NCBI GenBank assembly: GCA_913042885.1
Contig: CAJWLW010000110.1
Coordinates: 1 to 12,860 of the forward strand
Source: an uncultured Lentisphaeria bacterium
GTDB taxonomy: Bacteria; Verrucomicrobiota; Lentisphaeria; JABSQK01; CAJWLW01
Length of the DNA: 12,860 bases
Direction: 5' to 3'
The position numbers were made by a program, and so were the translations under genes. How positions within the stretch are numbered: position 1 is the first letter of the stretch; each line of letters begins with the position of its first letter. Below are positions 5,625 through 12,598 of the stretch, in pieces. The notes below the pieces were generated by a model that searched no databases, was not told where the DNA came from, and saw only the letters and a program-made list of their open reading frames with translations.

Positions 5625-6716
5625 TTATTTGCGAGTGGGATGGCTTGCGAGAATCGCGCTGATTTCTCCGGCGTGTCGCGGCAGTGAGAATGTTTCGGCG
5701 TACGCCATCGCTTCCGTCATCTCAGGCGGCTCGGCGAGCGTCTGTCCGATGGCGTTCGCGATGGCCGCAGGCTGTGCTTCGACAATCGCCGCACCTGCTC
5801 GACCGCCCATGGTTTCTTCCGGACCGCCGCCCCCGGCGATGACGACCGGCGTACCGAGCCCGAACGCTTCGAGGGTAGTGCGCCCGAACGGTTCGCCATC
5901 GGCTACTGACACCAGAACCTCCGCTTCGCGAATGACCGGGTACGGGTTCGGTTGAAAACTGAGGAATCGCACGTTGTCGGGCGCCTGTTGCCATAGCTGC
6001 TCCTCGTAGCGCCGACCGTCATCGTCCCTGGCACCACCGACAACCAGCGCGGTGAACGGCTGCCCTGCGGCTGCTTCGAGAAACATCGCGTGGCGTTTCC
6101 ACTCGACCATGTCGGCAATTAGCACGACGCATGGGCCGTCGGGCAGCTCAAACTTCCGACCGGCGTCGAACGCTTCCGCCTGCACGCGAATGTCCGGCCA
6201 GTCGAAACCGTTGCGGACCGTCGTCATTTTCGCCTGCAGCTCGGTGGGGTACTGCCCGCGTTGAAAATTCGAAATCGTGATTGTCTGCAGGGCGCGCGTG
6301 ACCACCTGCCTCAACACCTTTTGCGGACTCCGTATATCGCGGTGGTGAAAGATCAGCGGCACCTTGTTCGGCAACCCCAGCGTACACAGCAGGCCGGAGC
6401 GAATGCCGTTGGCATAGACCAGGTCGATATCGCGGGTGTCGAGCCAGTCGCCGAGGATCGGCTTGGTGTTGCGGGTATCCGCCCAAGCTGACAGCAGACC
6501 GCGCCAGGTCCGCGGCCAGTTGCGGGTGGGGATCATGCCGGTGTCGATGCCCATGCTGCGCGCCTGCGTGGCGAGACCGGTATCGGAATCGTCGGCCGTC
6601 AAGAGGTAGGGATCGATGCCATAGGCGCTGTCGCGTTTGAGTTCGGACAACAGGCCGAAGAGGCTGCGCTGCGCGCCCCCGGTGAACGGCGACGTGTCGA
6701 TGAACAGGGCCCGCAT
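5625..6716 (-). CDS. GT4-type (GT-B fold) glycosyltransferase
   Basis: A 363-residue retaining glycosyltransferase of the GT4 kind. The N-terminal half has FIDTSPFTGGAQRSL (6-20), the usual glycine-rich acceptor loop. The C-terminal half has the donor-binding elements: MVEWKRHAMFLEAAA (203-217), VVGGARDD, VRFLSFQPNPYPVIREAEVLV (249-269) and the E-x7-E pair in GEPFGRTTLEAFGLGTPVV (E275, E283). It should move a sugar from a nucleotide donor onto a glycan or lipid acceptor at the cytoplasmic face; donor and acceptor are unknown. The chosen ATG at 6716 lies one base after the purD stop (TGACATG); an in-frame start 66 bp upstream would overlap purD and adds nothing family-like. Proximity to waaA suggests LPS or another surface glycan. 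Confidence 0.9.
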   Translation of the reverse strand: MRALFIDTSPFTGGAQRSLFGLLSELKRDSAYGIDPYLLTADDSDTGLATQARSMGIDTGMIPTRNWPRTWRGLLSAWADTRNTKPILGDWLDTRDIDLVYANGIRSGLLCTLGLPNKVPLIFHHRDIRSPQKVLRQVVTRALQTITISNFQRGQYPTELQAKMTTVRNGFDWPDIRVQAEAFDAGRKFELPDGPCVVLIADMVEWKRHAMFLEAAAGQPFTALVVGGARDDDGRRYEEQLWQQAPDNVRFLSFQPNPYPVIREAEVLVSVADGEPFGRTTLEAFGLGTPVVIAGGGGPEETMGGRAGAAIVEAQPAAIANAIGQTLAEPPEMTEAMAYAETFSLPRHAGEISAILASHPTRK

Positions 6717-6717
6717 G

Positions 6718-7977
6718 TCACGCCAATCGCGCAATGGCGCGATGGGCAATGTCTTTGCGGTAGAAGGCGCCGTCCCAGGCAATCTGTTGCGTGGCTGCGT
6801 ACGCTGTGTCTGCCGCGGCTTTGACGTCGGTGCCGGTCGCGGTTACGCCGAGGACGCGGCCGCCGGCGGTGACGATGTCGTCTCCGCTGCGTTGTGTGCC
6901 GGCGTGGAAAACAATCGCGCCATTGGTTTCAGCGGCTTCGAGGCCGGAGATGACTTTGCCTTTTTCGTAGCCGCCGGGATAGCCTCCGGAGGCTAGCACG
7001 ATGCATACAGCGGGCTCTGGATTCCACCCGAACTCGAAGTCCACCAGGCGATTTTCGATGGTGGCCAGCATCGCTTCGGCCAGGTCGCTTTTCATGCGTA
7101 TGCAGATCGGCTGACACTCCGGATCGCCGAAACGTACGTTGAACTCGACCACCCGCGGGCCGGTCGCCGTCGCCATGATGCCGACGTAGATGACGCCGCG
7201 ATAGTCTAAGCCGTCGGCCTGACACCCGGCCAGGAACGGGTTGAGGATGCGCTCGTGGATTTGCGCCCACAACGCGTCATCGACTACTGGCGCCGGTGAG
7301 TAGGCGCCCATGCCGCCGGTGTTCGGGCCCGTGTCGCCGTCGCCGACGCGCTTGTGATCCTGCGACGAGGCCAGCGGCTTGATGGTGTCATGATCGACGA
7401 AGGCGAAGATCGAGGCTTCCTCGCCGACCATGTATTCCTCGACCAGCACCGATTCGCCGGCAGCGCCGAAGGCACCGCTGAAACAGTCTTCGACGGCGGC
7501 GATTGCGGCGGCTTCGGTCTCAGCCACGGTGACGCCCTTGCCGGCGGCGAGCCCATCAGCCTTGATGACGATCGGGGCGCCATTGTCGCGGATACAGGCG
7601 ATAGCATCGGGTGCGTTGGTGAATGATTGTGAGTCGGCGGTGGGTATGCCGTGGCGGTTCATGAAGTCTTTAGCGAACGCCTTGCTGCCTTCGAGCTGGG
7701 CGGCCGTGCTGTCAGGCCCGAAAATGGCCAGGCCGCGACCGCGGAATTCGTTGACGATGCCGTCACAGAGCGGGGCTTCCGGTCCGACGACGACCAGGCC
7801 GACACCGTTGGCTTCGCAGAAATCGCCGAGCTCCGCAGCCGGCGTGTCGATGCATTCGATGCCGTGCATGCCGGCGTTGCCGGGCGCGCAGTAGACGCGA
7901 TCGACGGACGGGCTTTGATTGAGTTTCCAGGCGAGGGAATGTTCCCGGCCGCCGCTGCCAATGACCAGTGCGTTCAT
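6718..7977 (-). CDS. purD: Phosphoribosylamine-glycine ligase (GAR synthetase)
   Basis: PurD joins 5-phosphoribosylamine and glycine with ATP to give glycinamide ribonucleotide, step two of purine synthesis. The 419 residues match the family length (about 420-430). Visible marks are GSGGREH (7-13), PGNAG (32-36), the ATP-grasp segment VIKADGLAAGKGVTVAETE (137-155), LVEEYMVGEEASIFAF (178-193), GDGDTGPNTGGMGAY (212-225) and EFNVRFGDPE (278-287). The start at 7977 gives MNALVIGSGG with AGGA about nine bases upstream. The frame stays open 53 codons further up, but that part is translated heptad repeat (CHLPLATC-like) and is not used. The gene is coupled to the glycosyltransferase by a one-base gap, an unusual partner for a purine gene. 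Confidence 0.96.
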   Translation of the reverse strand: MNALVIGSGGREHSLAWKLNQSPSVDRVYCAPGNAGMHGIECIDTPAAELGDFCEANGVGLVVVGPEAPLCDGIVNEFRGRGLAIFGPDSTAAQLEGSKAFAKDFMNRHGIPTADSQSFTNAPDAIACIRDNGAPIVIKADGLAAGKGVTVAETEAAAIAAVEDCFSGAFGAAGESVLVEEYMVGEEASIFAFVDHDTIKPLASSQDHKRVGDGDTGPNTGGMGAYSPAPVVDDALWAQIHERILNPFLAGCQADGLDYRGVIYVGIMATATGPRVVEFNVRFGDPECQPICIRMKSDLAEAMLATIENRLVDFEFGWNPEPAVCIVLASGGYPGGYEKGKVISGLEAAETNGAIVFHAGTQRSGDDIVTAGGRVLGVTATGTDVKAAADTAYAATQQIAWDGAFYRKDIAHRAIARLA

Positions 7978-8031
7978 ATCGGTGTCCTGTTGCGTAATGG
8001 AACGATTTGATGTGAGATCTGGGTGCCCGAC

Positions 8032-8060
8032 ACAATATCTGAGATGGCGGCAAGTGGCAA
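8032..8060 (-). promoter_or_regulatory. Candidate purD promoter with its -35 box inside a heptad repeat
   Basis: On the minus strand, TTGCCA (8060-8055, five of six) is followed by exactly 17 bp and TATTGT (8037-8032, four of six with the key A and final T). Transcription would begin near 8025, leaving a leader of about 47 bases. The TTGCCA is part of the first two heptads of the array at 8049-8099. Confidence 0.45.
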
Positions 8061-8099
8061 GCGGTAAGTGGCAAATGGTAATAGTGGCAAGGGGCAAGG
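8049..8099 (+). repeat. Seven degenerate GGCAAGT-type heptads
   Basis: From 8049 five units run in phase: GGCAAGT, GGCAAGC, GGTAAGT, GGCAAAT, GGTAATA. After a 2-base slip, GGCAAGG occurs twice (8086-8099), followed by a run of G. Every unit starts with GG. The array occupies the middle of the 234-bp gap between the waaA stop (8212) and the purD start (7977). The rest of the gap, 8100-8211, shows no gene and no strong terminator. Confidence 0.85.
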
Positions 8100-8211
8100 G
8101 GGGGCAGGCTGCAGCAACGCAATAAAAAATTGGCACTGGGCGGTTCGGATAGATGCCCGAGCCGACCCTGCCACAGACGACGAGCCAGGTCGGACGAGGC
8201 AGGCAGCGGCC

Positions 8212-9528
8212 TTACAAAGCGTTGAAGATCTCGATCGTTTTCGCCATGGCACCGCGGTTGTCGATGACGGCACGGCGGGCGTTGGCGCCCAGTTTTTCGC
8301 GTGCGCCGGGGTCAGCGAGCAGGCTTCGTACGTTGGTTAGAAGGTCTGTTTCGTCGTCGACCTCGACAGCGGCTTCCGCCTCCCGGAAGACGCGTGCGAC
8401 GTCGCGGAAATTGCTCATGCCCGACCCGAAAATGACCGCTTTGCCCAGCATTGCCGGCTCGATGATGTTGTGGCCGCCGTCGTTACCGGCCAGACTCTTG
8501 CCGACAAAAACGATGTCGGAAACGGCGAGAAAGGACATCATCTCACCAGTGGTGTTGCCGATGAGAACGGGGGGGATTCGGGATTCGGGATTCGGGATTT
8601 CGTATTTGGGATTTCGGATGTTGGTCACGAGATGGGCGGTGAGACCGAGTTCCTGCAGCGTCCGTTGGATTTCGGTGCCGCGTTCGGCGTGACGCGGAAT
8701 AATGAGCAGCCGGAGGTTCGGGAAATCAGCGACCAGGTCCCGGTAAATGCGCCCGACGATTTCGTCTTCGCCGGGGTGGGTGCTGGCGGCGGCCAAGCGG
8801 ACATGCTCGCCGTCGCCGAATATCTGCTCGAGCAGCTTGCCGTCGAGTTGCGGGACGCTGTTCGGAACGATGTCGAACTTCATCGTACCACAGGTGCCCA
8901 GCGCCGGCAGCTCGCCGGCGACAGCGGCGAGCTTGCGGACATCTTCGGGGGTTTGTACGGCGATCATGGAGAACTTCGAGAAGATGTCGCGGAACAGCCA
9001 TCTGTGCTTGAGATAGCCTCTCGCGGACGAGTCAGAGACACGGCCGTTGATCAGGCCGACGAAGATGTTTCGGCCGGCAACAGTACTGACCAGGGTCGGC
9101 CAGATCTCGACTTCGACGATCAACAGGGCGGCTGGCTCCACGGCGCGCAGCGTCGAAGCGATGCATGGATAGAAGTCGAGCGGGCAATAGATGGGAACGA
9201 CGCCGTCTGGGGCGTTGGCGCGCACGATGGCCTGGCCGGTGGCAGTGGTTGTGGAAACGACGAATTGCCGGCCGGGTTCCCGGTCAAGCCAGTATTTGAT
9301 GAACGGCAATGCCAGTTGCGCCTCACCGACGCTGACCGCATGGATCCAGATGGGATCCTTGAGAGCGCGCAATTGCGACTTCTTGGCGCTGGAGATGAGA
9401 CCGAAGCGTTCGCCAAAGCCGTCGACGAAGTTGCCGCGCTTGACGAGTTTGCACAGGTAGACTGGAAAATACAGAAGGAAAGCGAAGGGGAAGAACAGAT
9501 TGTAAACGATCAGTGCGAGTTTGACCAT
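8212..9528 (-). CDS. waaA: 3-deoxy-D-manno-octulosonic acid (Kdo) transferase
   Basis: WaaA (KdtA) transfers Kdo from CMP-Kdo to lipid A precursor at the inner face of the cytoplasmic membrane. The protein has 438 residues, near the family's ~425. An N-terminal membrane anchor (LALIVYNLFFPFAFLLYFPV) is followed by GERFG (39-43, E40 being the probable general base by analogy with Aquifex WaaA), IHAVSVGE (62-69), VEVEIWP (138-144), GTMKFD (214-219), STHPGEDE (249-256), IPRHAERG (277-284) and GGHNIIEPA (351-359). Residues about 303-319 (TNIRNPKYEIPNPESRI region) are encoded by a heptanucleotide repeat and sit just before the conserved VLIGNTTGEM, a variable loop in other WaaA proteins. The ATG at 9528 overlaps the amidase stop by 19 bp, has no clear SD site and is probably translationally coupled. 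Confidence 0.96.
   Translation of the reverse strand: MVKLALIVYNLFFPFAFLLYFPVYLCKLVKRGNFVDGFGERFGLISSAKKSQLRALKDPIWIHAVSVGEAQLALPFIKYWLDREPGRQFVVSTTTATGQAIVRANAPDGVVPIYCPLDFYPCIASTLRAVEPAALLIVEVEIWPTLVSTVAGRNIFVGLINGRVSDSSARGYLKHRWLFRDIFSKFSMIAVQTPEDVRKLAAVAGELPALGTCGTMKFDIVPNSVPQLDGKLLEQIFGDGEHVRLAAASTHPGEDEIVGRIYRDLVADFPNLRLLIIPRHAERGTEIQRTLQELGLTAHLVTNIRNPKYEIPNPESRIPPVLIGNTTGEMMSFLAVSDIVFVGKSLAGNDGGHNIIEPAMLGKAVIFGSGMSNFRDVARVFREAEAAVEVDDETDLLTNVRSLLADPGAREKLGANARRAVIDNRGAMAKTIEIFNAL
8573..8621 (+). repeat. Seven GGGATTC-type heptads inside waaA
   Basis: Plus-strand units from 8573 are GGGATTC three times, GGGATTT, CGTATTT, GGGATTT and CGGATGT, with no phase break over 49 bp. The array is wholly inside the minus-strand waaA frame, where it is read as about 16 residues containing IRNPKYEIPNPESRIPP. 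Since seven is not a multiple of three, the frame survives only because the total insertion with its flanks is. Confidence 0.9.
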
Positions 9529-10337
9529 GTCACGGCTTGCTGCATCGACTGCAGCGAGGGCACGCGCTGGCGCGCGTCAGTGATCGCCTGGTGCGACAGT
9601 TCGCTGCGCAGGCAGACTTCGTCTTCGTCGGCGGCGGCCAGAACTTCGCCCCACGGCGCGACCATCATCGAATGGCCGTAGGCCAGCACCTGCATCGGTT
9701 CGTTCATGCCACACTGATTGACACCGGCAACGTAGCACTGGTTCTCGATGGCCCGGGCGCGCAGGAGAATTTCCCAGTGGGCTTTGCCGGTCATATGGGT
9801 GAACTCGGCGGGGCACAGCATGAGATCGGCGCCGGCATATACACGGTAGAGCTCCGGGAACCGCAGGTCGTAACAGATCGTCAGGGCGATCGTCCAACCG
9901 TTCAAGGTGAAGGTTGCGGGGTTCGCACCGTGGGCGAAACGCGATGTTTCGTCGATTGAGTTGGTGCCGGTGAACAACTGGAACAAATGGATTTTTTCGT
10001 AGGTGGTGACAAGTTCTCCGTCGGCGCCGATGACCAGGGCGGTGTTGTAGATACCGTTTTCGCGCGTAACCTGGACGCTGCCCCATACCGTGCAGATACC
10101 AATGTCGCGGGTGACGCTGCCGAGGGTGTCGAGATGCTGCTCTAGCGTCGGTGGATCGTATCCAGCCACTATGAAATCGCCGCGGTAGATGGCGTTTTCG
10201 GGCACCACGACAAGGTCGGTGCCGGCGGTATCGGTGTTGTCGAGCAACCCGCGGATGCCGGCGACATTCTGTTCGGGCTGGTCATTGCCACAAGTCTGGC
10301 AGAGGATGACGGACAGGTTTTCGGAAGGGGTGTTCAT
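9510..10337 (-). CDS. Nit-type carbon-nitrogen hydrolase (amidase)
   Basis: A 275-residue nitrilase-superfamily protein with the complete Glu-Lys-Cys triad: E47 in VVVPENAIYRGD, K115 in TTYEKIHLF and C155 in LTICYDLRFPELYR. LLRARAIENQCYVAGVNQCG (191-210) and YGHSMMVAPWG (220-230) place it close to Nit1/Nit2-like amidases, which hydrolyse deaminated glutathione or omega-amido acids (metabolite repair). The exact substrate cannot be decided. The ATG at 10337 is preferred over an in-frame TTG at 10376, which adds 13 non-family residues, although the SD site is poor for both. It starts the leftward cluster and its end overlaps waaA by 19 bp. Confidence 0.92.
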   Translation of the reverse strand: MNTPSENLSVILCQTCGNDQPEQNVAGIRGLLDNTDTAGTDLVVVPENAIYRGDFIVAGYDPPTLEQHLDTLGSVTRDIGICTVWGSVQVTRENGIYNTALVIGADGELVTTYEKIHLFQLFTGTNSIDETSRFAHGANPATFTLNGWTIALTICYDLRFPELYRVYAGADLMLCPAEFTHMTGKAHWEILLRARAIENQCYVAGVNQCGMNEPMQVLAYGHSMMVAPWGEVLAAADEDEVCLRSELSHQAITDARQRVPSLQSMQQAVTWSNSH

Positions 10338-10347
10338 TACAGTCTGG

Positions 10348-10376
10348 AATCTATTGTGAGTAGGGCCAATGTGCAA
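10348..10376 (-). promoter_or_regulatory. Weak candidate promoter for the amidase-waaA unit
   Basis: On the minus strand, TTGCAC (10376-10371) is followed by 17 bp and TAGATT (10353-10348). The start of transcription would fall only a few bases before the ATG at 10337, giving an almost leaderless message, which fits the lack of an SD site. The hexamer match is modest. Confidence 0.3.
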
Positions 10377-10493
10377 CCGGACGCTGGACAGGCCGGCACG
10401 GATGTTTCAAATCCAAACCGTAAACCTCCCCGCGGCAGAGCCGGACAACGGCATGTATTTTAGTGCATTCTCGTCTGTCGGCTTTTCCATGCC

Positions 10494-10521
10494 TTGACAG
10501 CCTTTTTTCGCGGTCTAACTT
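10494..10521 (+). promoter_or_regulatory. Candidate sigma70-type promoter for the ATP synthase operon
   Basis: A perfect TTGACA (10494-10499) is followed by 16 bp containing a T6 run and TAACTT (10516-10521). The -10 box keeps the most important A and final T of TATAAT. It ends 23 bp before the atpZ start codon. The same two hexamers occur before the GAF operon. Confidence 0.5.
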
Positions 10522-10544
10522 ATGCGGATTTCTGTGGTGGAGGT

Positions 10545-10799
10545 ATGGCAGAGGAACCCAAGCAGACACGGCCGGGGAGATATCAACAGGGCCTGAATCT
10601 AGGCACCATGCTGGTGGCCGGTATGGTTTTCTGTACGATGCTCGGGTTCCTTGTCGATCGCAAGTTTGACACACTCCCTTTCGGCACTATCGGCGGGATA
10701 GCGCTTGGCTTTGTGTACGGCGGCTACGAGATGTGGAAGGAGATTCGATTGTCAAACCCGACGTTCCCGAATAACGATCAACAGTCCGACGATGAGTGA
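10545..10799 (+). CDS. atpZ: AtpZ/AtpI family small membrane protein
   Basis: Eighty-four residues with two predicted membrane helices (about 18-38, GLNLGTMLVAGMVFCTMLGFL, and about 46-64, FGTIGGIALGFVYGGYEMW) and charged ends. The short turn VDRKFDTLPFG between them fits the AtpZ family (AtpZ/AtpI, also annotated as a putative Ca2+/Mg2+ transporter), which usually leads F-type ATP synthase operons and works with AtpI in assembly of the enzyme or in ion supply. The ATG at 10545 follows GGTGGAGG closely, so the ribosome site is cramped. Its stop overlaps the next start by eight bases (ATGAGTGA). Confidence 0.85.
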   Translation: MAEEPKQTRPGRYQQGLNLGTMLVAGMVFCTMLGFLVDRKFDTLPFGTIGGIALGFVYGGYEMWKEIRLSNPTFPNNDQQSDDE

Positions 10800-11229
10800 A
10801 TCAACGACAATTCCGTCGAGTACGGCGACCAAGCAGGCGGTCGGGGGAGGAGGCACACGCCGCCTCGCAGTTACTGCTGCTATTGGGGCGTTGCTCTCGA
10901 TTATCTTCGTGGCTCTGGTCAAGCAGACGTTATATCCGCTGGAGATGCTTGTTGGCTGGGGTTTGGCGACTGTGAATGTGATCGTTGCCTTTGTGTTGCA
11001 TGCCAAAGCTATTGCGGCTGCGAACAACCGTGAGTTCGTCACCTGGGGCATTGTCGCCAATAGCTGCCGGATTGTTTTGCTGGTCGGTGCGATCGCTGTC
11101 GGCGCCGTCACCTTCAGTGCGCCGATACCATTCTTGATTACGGTATTGGTGACCTATTTCACCGCGAAATTCAACGAGGTGTTGAGCCTGTACGGTTTCG
11201 CCAACGAAAAGCCGGGGACAAATGGCTGA
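10792..11229 (+). CDS. atpI: ATP synthase subunit I-like membrane protein
   Basis: A 145-residue protein with four likely membrane helices (about 25-44, 50-69, 84-106, 110-127) and a polar, Ser/Thr-rich N-terminus. Sequence conservation in this family is low, and the call rests on size, topology and position between atpZ and atpB. AtpI proteins are thought to help assemble the c-ring and are not part of the finished enzyme. The motif GWGLATVNVIVAFVLH is compatible with the family. Both ends overlap neighbours by eight bases (ATGAGTGA and ATGGCTGA), strong evidence for translational coupling through atpZ-atpI-atpB. Confidence 0.75.
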   Translation: MSESTTIPSSTATKQAVGGGGTRRLAVTAAIGALLSIIFVALVKQTLYPLEMLVGWGLATVNVIVAFVLHAKAIAAANNREFVTWGIVANSCRIVLLVGAIAVGAVTFSAPIPFLITVLVTYFTAKFNEVLSLYGFANEKPGTNG

Positions 11230-12079
11230 CACTGCGGCCGTGGCCGAGACAATTGAAAAAGCTGCCGAACCGACTGCTGCCGAAGCGTCGGCGGCAAAGA
11301 TGGATGTCATCCAGTCGTGGGTCGAGCACCATATCGTCGATGGTGATTCATGGCATCCGATTCCCGGGCTGCCGGCGATTGACCTCGGTGCGTTCGGTCT
11401 CTCGCTGCATGGCGCCATGCTGATTGTCGCGGCGCTGATCTTGATCGTTTTCGGCGGGATCGTTGCCAAGAAAGGGATCCGGATCCGGTCCCGTCTGTCG
11501 AACCTGTTCGAAGTGCTTGTTGTCTTCGTCCGCGACGAGATCGCCATTCCCGCCATGGGCGAGAAAGACGGCCGGGCGATGACGCCGCTGCTGTGTAATT
11601 TCTTTTTCTTCGTCACTGTCCTGAATTGCATGGGCCTGATTCCGATCTTCGTGACCGCGACTGCCAACTTCAGCATCACCTGTGCCCTGTCGCTGATCAC
11701 TTTTGCGTTTATGGTCGGCGGCGCGCTGATCAAGAACGGGCCGGTCGGATTCATCAAGACGTTTATACCGTCGGGTGTGCCGGTGCCGGTGTTGTTCCTG
11801 ATTACGCCGCTCGAGTTTGTCGGGCTGTTCATCAAGACTTTTGCGCTGATGGTTCGTCTCTTTGCGAATATGCTTGCGGGGCATCTGGCGATTTTCGTGA
11901 TGCTCGGTCTGATCGTGCTTTGCCAGTCTTTGCTGGTCAAGGCAGTCGCTGCTGCGGTGTTCATACCCTTTGCGCTGTTCATCTATTTGCTGGAGGTCCT
12001 GATCGCCCTTTTGCAGGCGTACATATTTACGTTGTTGTCGGCCATGTTCATCGGTATGACATGGCATCCGGAACACTGA
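11222..12079 (+). CDS. atpB: F-type ATP synthase subunit a
   Basis: Subunit a forms the two half-channels that feed ions to the c-ring. The 285 residues include an Ala/Glu-rich extension (1-25) ahead of the usual IQSWVEHHIVD start, then the membrane helices. The essential arginine is R212 in KTFALMVRLFANMLAGH, and the last helix has the conserved LEVLIALLQAYIFTLLSAMF (258-277). The C-terminus HPEH is common in environmental Gram-negative phyla. Nothing is missing. The start overlaps atpI by eight bases. A 107-bp untranslated gap follows before atpE, in contrast to the tight spacing before it. Confidence 0.97.
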   Translation: MADTAAVAETIEKAAEPTAAEASAAKMDVIQSWVEHHIVDGDSWHPIPGLPAIDLGAFGLSLHGAMLIVAALILIVFGGIVAKKGIRIRSRLSNLFEVLVVFVRDEIAIPAMGEKDGRAMTPLLCNFFFFVTVLNCMGLIPIFVTATANFSITCALSLITFAFMVGGALIKNGPVGFIKTFIPSGVPVPVLFLITPLEFVGLFIKTFALMVRLFANMLAGHLAIFVMLGLIVLCQSLLVKAVAAAVFIPFALFIYLLEVLIALLQAYIFTLLSAMFIGMTWHPEH

Positions 12080-12186
12080 CAAATCATGGCTTTACAGGTG
12101 AATTGGAACGACTATATTCACGCCTTCCCAAAAGTAACCAAACCCCTGGGGCCGACAGGTTCCAGATCAACCGAAGGGACGAGGAT

Positions 12187-12534
12187 ATGATGAACAGACT
12201 GCTGACAGTTGTTTTACTGCTGCTGGCCGTTGGAATGACCGCACAGGCCGCTGATGCAGCCGCTGGCGCTGTCGCGGAAGCGGCGGGGGCCGGGATGGCT
12301 GGACTTGTCGATATTGGTAAAGGGTTGGCAGTCGTCGGTGCGGGTCTCGCAGCGGTCGGTGCCGGCGTCGGTATCGGCCTTGTCGGTGGTTCGGCATGTG
12401 AAGCGGTGGCGCGCCAGCCGGAAGCCGTTGGTGTCATTCGCCAGAACATGCTTGTCTGTGCCGCCATGATCGAAGGTGTTGCACTGCTTGGCGCCGTCAT
12501 GGGCCTGCTTGTGCTGTTTGTGGTTGGCAGCTAA
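12187..12534 (+). CDS. atpE: F-type ATP synthase subunit c with N-terminal signal-like extension
   Basis: The c-ring subunit, 115 residues against the usual 70-90. The core (about 38-113) has the helical hairpin: glycine-rich GAGLAAVGAGVGIGLVGG, the polar loop ARQPEA (75-80) and the ion-binding E96 in AAMIEGVALLGAVMG. The residue after E96 is Gly, not Ser/Thr, and the position of the Na+-type glutamine is Ile (I64), so protons are the likely coupling ion. The first ~21 residues (MMNRLLTVVLLLLAVGMTAQA|AD) look like a cleavable signal peptide with an AQA site; similar extensions are known in some deltaproteobacterial c subunits. The start could be either of two adjacent ATGs (12187, 12190), behind AAGGGA and GAGGA. 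Confidence 0.95.
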   Translation: MMNRLLTVVLLLLAVGMTAQAADAAAGAVAEAAGAGMAGLVDIGKGLAVVGAGLAAVGAGVGIGLVGGSACEAVARQPEAVGVIRQNMLVCAAMIEGVALLGAVMGLLVLFVVGS

Positions 12535-12598
12535 TAATCGCCTTGCGCACAACATCTGACCACCTTTCTCGCATCTTTCCCAAAGCGGGGTTTTTGTG

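Noticed and set aside
8049..8099. Possible CRISPR array
   Set aside because: Units are seven bases, contiguous and degenerate, with no spacers and no cas genes nearby.
7978..8136. N-terminal extension of purD by 53 codons
   Set aside because: The added residues are translated heptad repeat; PurD begins at MNALVIGSGGREH and has an SD-like AGGA there.
8115..8160. Possible terminator after waaA (T6 run on the minus strand near 8130)
   Set aside because: Only a four-pair GGCA/TGCC or GGGC/GCCC stem with a large loop can be drawn; too weak to annotate.
8470..9681. Long plus-strand open frame (403 codons) opposite waaA and the amidase
   Set aside because: It is antisense to a clear waaA with all family motifs, has no recognisable domain, spans the heptad repeat (giving FGIRDF-like text) and crosses two genes; a by-product of GC-rich codon use.
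10930..12082. Two long minus-strand frames opposite atpI and atpB
   Set aside because: Low-complexity, Thr/Ile- or Gln/Arg-rich products that mirror membrane-protein codons; the plus strand encodes certain ATP synthase subunits.
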